From Ailanthus altissimus (Eukaryota > Streptophyta > Magnoliopsida > Sapindales > Simaroubaceae): a stretch of 64,000 nt of DNA. The position numbers were made by a program, and so were the translations under genes. Under the pieces are notes generated by a model. That model did not search any database and was not told the DNA's origin. It saw only the letters and a program-made list of their open reading frames with translations. Shown here piece after piece: positions 60,254 to 64,000 of this stretch. The stretch spans positions 2,435,501 through 2,499,500 of the forward strand of contig OX327693.1 of the NCBI GenBank assembly GCA_946807835.1, written 5' to 3'. Each line of letters starts with the position of its first letter. Position 1 is the stretch's first letter.

Positions 60254-61320
60254 TGTAGAGCATAGGCAGCGGAGTCAGATTGCAGAGCAAAGGTTGTCAA
60301 CCATGGAAACTTACAAATATAAGAGAAGAACAATAAAGAAAATGATTATCTGAAAGAGGAAAAGATGATGGCCTTACTGGAGAGTTTTGAAGTAGAGATC
60401 ACTCTTGAAGAAGACTTCCAAGAAGATGGTGTCATCTAGGTCCTAGTTAGAAGAATCATTCAGATTAAACACAAAATAAAGATGGCAAAAGAAGAACAAT
60501 CAAGATTGAAGGGCAGATCCAAAAGGTGTCTAGGGCACTCAAGGGGGATAGTCCTAAGAGGAAGACAAAGATAGAAGGAATGTGGATTTACAAGTCTGTT
60601 GGATGACTAGGCAAAGACCTTGATCGCATGAGAGCTTCTGGAGGAATCAGTGTCTGATGAACGAACTATTTTTGGGATCTAGGGTAGTGTTTTCATATGA
60701 GTCGTGGAGAATCGTTATTTACCAATTAGAGTAATATGACTTATGGTAAGTCATAGGGGATTGGTAGAATAAGATTGAGACTACATAGTGAAAAAGACAA
60801 GGGAGGGACTAGGTATGAGATTTATTCCTTATCTCATGAAGACCTAGAGGAGTCGGGACTGCTAGATCGAAATAGGGAGATTCATGGAAGGCATACAAAA
60901 GGAACACTAAATGGGAAAACAAAAGGATCGGGGAGTGATAAAGCACAGAGGGAGGCTATGTGCTTATAGGAAAGTGCTTAGAATGGGATCAACTAAGGGG
61001 TTGATTTGAAACAGACCATAAATCAGCTTTCGATATATCACTTTGTGACAAGGGTCAAAAGAGAATGTGTGGGAAGAGTAGTAATGGCGAGAATGGGATT
61101 TTCACCATTAAGGGTTATGGTCATGGTGTCTTCGGGACATGGAAGATCATAATATTGAACTACTCTAGACATCAGCATTCAGGAATCTTTAGAGACCGTA
61201 GTCGTAAGAGCCTTAATTAAGTCAAAGACTTGACTTATAGATCATGCTAGTGAGCATTGGTCAAGGAGGGGTGACGGTGATTAGCTTCATGGGAAGAGAT
61301 TTTGAATCAATGAGGGGATT

Positions 61321-62340
61321 TGTTGGAAAATTGGTGATTCAACAATCTTGGTTGGACAAGAATTAAGATGAATACCAAAGTGGAGAGTCACAAAAATTCT
61401 AAAACATGTGGGACACGTATAAAGAAGTCTAGGACGTGTGGGACACGAAAGAGGAAGTGAAACGGAACTCAAAGACGCGAAGGAAAAGAAGAAATCACAA
61501 GGAGCTTCCAGCGCTGCGGCGCCCAGGGCTGAGCGCCGCGGCACTCAACACAGAAGACCAACACCGCAGCACTGGACGCAAGAAGGGACAGCACTGCAGC
61601 GCCCAGGGACGAGCGCCGCAGCGCCAGAACGCGTAGAAAAATCCATTTTGGCTCGGGATTTCAAGTTTTGGGAAGTTTTGGACTTCCAAAACAAGTGGAC
61701 TCTTACTCCAACAAGGAATAGGGTTTGTAGGCACGAAATACACCCTATATAAATACTTGTAAATCCTTGTTTAAGATTAAGCATCTAAGGTTTCAAGATG
61801 TAATCATAAGAGAGAATAGAGGAGCTAGGTAGGCACTAAGTGCGTGATGCACTAGGATGTAACCTTGGGGGTGTTTTCTTCTTTAGGTTCTTTGAGTGAA
61901 TAAAAGAGAAACACCATAGATCCTTTTGGCTTAGATGCTTGGGCTATTCTTGTGTTTCTTGTAAAAATCTCTTATAAGGAGATACGAAGAGGTCTTAGGG
62001 AGTCATAATGATCAATGGTAGATGCTTAGAGGTCTTTATGGGAGATACGAAGGGGTCTTGTGGGATCATTGATGATGTAAGAAGATACTTTGTGATCTAT
62101 TTCAATGGGAAGAAGCTGGATCATAGATCCTCCGTGGACGTAGGCAATTTGGGCCGAACCACGTATATCTTGTGTCTTGTGATTGGTTTGTTTTCTTTAT
62201 CTTTATTGGTGTGTTAATCTTATGTGTTCTTACTTATGGTGTGAGTTATAATTTTTCGCTACACAAAGGATATCAAGGTTGTAGCTTAGTTGATGCCATA
62301 AAGGTGTCAAATTGAAGTAGATAACTTGATATCCTCAATA
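61321..62340 (+). repeat. 3' LTR of the 59-kb element
   Basis: TGTTGGAAAATTGG to ATCCTCAATA; the terminal CA has become TA. It retains one extra GC-rich unit (GCGCCCAGGGCTGAGCGCCG near 61519) that the 5' LTR lacks. Confidence 0.93.
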
Positions 62341-62345
62341 ATAAT

Positions 62346-62845
62346 GTATAATGAAGTTAAATAATTTAAAATTTTGTCAAGCTTTTCTAGAAATCTTTTC
62401 AAAGTCCTTTGTCAAATATTGAATACATATTCAAGGACCTTAATTAGAAAAAGAGAAGGAAATATAATAAATCAATTGAGTGTATTTGAATGTTAATATG
62501 TTTGTAAAAGTTGTTAAATCTCCTTATACACCGTGGCACTTATTAATATATGATATTAGTATACAACTTTATGTATGAATGGTAGCGGTTGGGTTCGGTG
62601 CAAATACCCATAAATTCATATCTATATTTGTTTAAAAAATAAAAATATTAAATTCTTTTTAAATTCGTTGTGAATTTGGAGTGCCATTATCAAACTCGCA
62701 CTTGCGGGTTCGTACTTATTACCAAATTCGTAATAGGTTATCCGTGAATTTTAAGCAGGTTTTGAATTAATATAATAAAAAATTAAATTCTAACCTTAAT
62801 TTATTTGAAAATTTATAAAATATAGCAATTAAAATAATATCAATT
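62346..62845. other. Intergenic DNA with a hAT-like subterminal stretch
   Basis: GGTAGCGGTTGGGTTCGGTG at 62580 with CTCGCACTTGCGGGTTCG near 62695 resembles the subterminal GGGTTCGG-rich ends of plant hAT non-autonomous elements. No partner end is visible before the window stops, so this stays a suggestion. Confidence 0.3.
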
Positions 62846-62849
62846 ATAA

Positions 62850-64000
62850 TTTTAATTTTAATTACATTAAATGTTATAATTTTAATTTTAATTACATTAA
62901 ATATTATAATTTCAAATCCAATCTCGATTTTAATTATGATAAATGTTATAATTTCAGTTACGTTAAATATTTTTATTTTAATTCTAATTTTAATTTCAAT
63001 TATGTTAAATGTTATAATTCTAAATCCAATTTTGATTTCAATTACGTTAAATATTATAACTCTAAATCTAATTTTAATTTTAATTATGTTAGTGTTATAA
63101 TTATAATTTCAATTTCGATATCAATTATGTTAAATATTATAATTCTTATTCCAATTTTAATTTCAATTACGTTAAAATACTATAATTTTAATTCTAATTT
63201 TGATTTCACTTATGTTATAATTTTAAACCGAATTTCAATTTCAATTATATTAAATTTGATAATTTTAATTTTAATTTTTAATTTTAATACGTTAAATATT
63301 ATAATTCAAAATTTAATTTCGATTTTAACTACGTTAATTGTTATAATTCCAATTTCAATTTCGATTTCAATTATGTTAAATATTATAATTATAATATTGA
63401 ATTCAATTATGTTAAATGTTATAATTGCAAATTCAATTTTAATTTTAATTACATTAAATATTATAATTCTAAATCCAATTTTATTTCAATTCAATTAAAG
63501 ACTATAATTTCATTTCCATTTTCAATTTCAATTTCAATTACGTTAAATGTCGTAATTCTAATTTCAATTTCGATTTCAATTACGCTAAACATCAAAATTT
63601 TAAATCAAATTTTGATTTCAATTACGTTAAATATTTTGATTTCAATTTCATTAAATGTTATAATTATAAATTCAGTTTCGCTAGTTAAATATTATAATTC
63701 CAAATCCAATTTCAATACGTTAAATGTTTTAATTTCAATTTCAATTCTAATTTTATTTACATTAAATGTTATAATTCTAAATTTAATTTCAATTTCAATT
63801 GTGTTAAATGTTATAATCTCAAGTCTAATTTCAAATAAATTAAATGTTATCATTCTAAATCTATTTTTATTTTCGATTTTAATTGCATTAAATGTTTAAT
63901 TCTAATTACAATTACAATTTTAATTACATTAAATGTTATAATTCCAAATTTAATTTCAATTACATTAAATATTAAATATTCTAATTTTAATTTTAATTTT
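62850..64000. repeat. AT-rich degenerate tandem array reaching the window edge
   Basis: At least 1.15 kb of repeated TTACGTTAAATGTTATAATT followed by CTAAATCCAATTTCAATTTC-like sequence. Units vary from about 40 to 60 bases because an inner AATTTC/AATTTT hexamer expands and contracts. Isoleucine- and asparagine-rich open frames at 63127-63498 and 63612-63899 follow from the repeat and are not genes. Confidence 0.9.

Larger units (their letters stand above)
59127..62345 (+). mobile_element. Complete non-autonomous LTR retrotransposon, Copia-related
   Basis: LTRs at 59132-60129 (998 bp) and 61321-62340 (1020 bp) flank a 1.19-kb interior. The 5-bp target duplication ATAAT is exact (59127-59131, 62341-62345). 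A primer site TGGTATCAGAGTTAAGG begins at 60133 and a polypurine tract GAATCAATGAGGGGATT ends at 61320, the same tract style as Copia-3. The interior has no RT, integrase or gag domain, so mobility depended on a relative. The LTRs are much alike apart from a 21-22-base length difference, suggesting a young insertion. Confidence 0.93.

Noticed and set aside
59219..61784. Open frames of 60-135 residues on both strands through the GC-rich LTR blocks (for example 59125-59532 and 61438-61752)
   Set aside because: They arise from GC-rich repeat sequence inside LTRs, overlap on both strands and have no domain pattern.
63127..63899. Two isoleucine/asparagine-rich open frames of 123 and 95 residues
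   Set aside because: They are translations of the AT-rich tandem array; stop-free only because the repeat unit lacks in-frame stops in one phase.

Overview
This is nuclear DNA from a flowering plant, almost certainly a eudicot. It is AT-rich, the one conserved housekeeping gene is split by nine GT-AG introns and carries an organelle-targeting leader, there is a cluster of S-protein homologue (self-incompatibility S1-like) genes, and most of the rest is layered LTR retrotransposon, LINE and non-autonomous DNA-transposon sequence. I do not name a species from sequence alone.

Layout. 1-37 kb is a plus-strand cluster of five S-protein homologue (SPH) loci, here called A (1.1 kb), B (9.8 kb), C (24.8 kb), D (30.2 kb) and E (36.3 kb). 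A and E are intact small secreted proteins with four conserved cysteines. B is a 3' remnant. C is broken by two frameshifts and a LINE insertion. D has lost its start codon and one conserved cysteine. All five keep a recognisable promoter block. Between them lie a decayed minus-strand Copia element (1.8-8.1 kb), an internally deleted minus-strand Copia element (10.2-13.3 kb), a gutted plus-strand LTR element with a long 3' LTR (15.2-22.6 kb) that contains a 2.06-kb probable solo LTR with a perfect target duplication (17.1-19.2 kb), a 1.15-kb foldback element (26.3-27.4 kb), a 0.94-kb hAT-like non-autonomous element with perfect 8-bp target duplication (32.7-33.7 kb), and an anonymous 1.22-kb insertion (34.7-35.9 kb).

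38-44 kb is a transposon graveyard: a TRIM (38.1-38.9 kb), a truncated minus-strand Copia element with integrase and RNase H but no RT core (38.9-41.4 kb), and two 5'-truncated plus-strand LINEs (41.4-42.8 and 43.1-44.16 kb).

45.2-52.0 kb holds the conserved gene: a ten-exon O-acetylserine(thiol)lyase (cysteine synthase), 390 aa after splicing, with a probable plastid transit peptide and all the catalytic motifs.

52-64 kb is again repetitive: a solo Copia-type LTR (52.9-53.7 kb), a second copy of the 2-kb LTR family (54.3 to about 56.3 kb), a 2.8-kb AT-rich stretch without a gene, a complete young-looking non-autonomous LTR element with perfect target duplication (59.1-62.3 kb), and an AT-rich degenerate tandem array that runs off the right edge (about 62.85-64.0 kb).

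The most unusual signals are the roughly 0.9 kb of non-coding sequence strongly conserved between two otherwise divergent LTR copies, a tandemly repeated primer-binding-site unit in the young non-autonomous element, GC-rich blocks shared by several Copia-type LTR families, and a duplicated splice donor in the cysteine synthase gene. No operon-like or obviously new enzymatic system is present.
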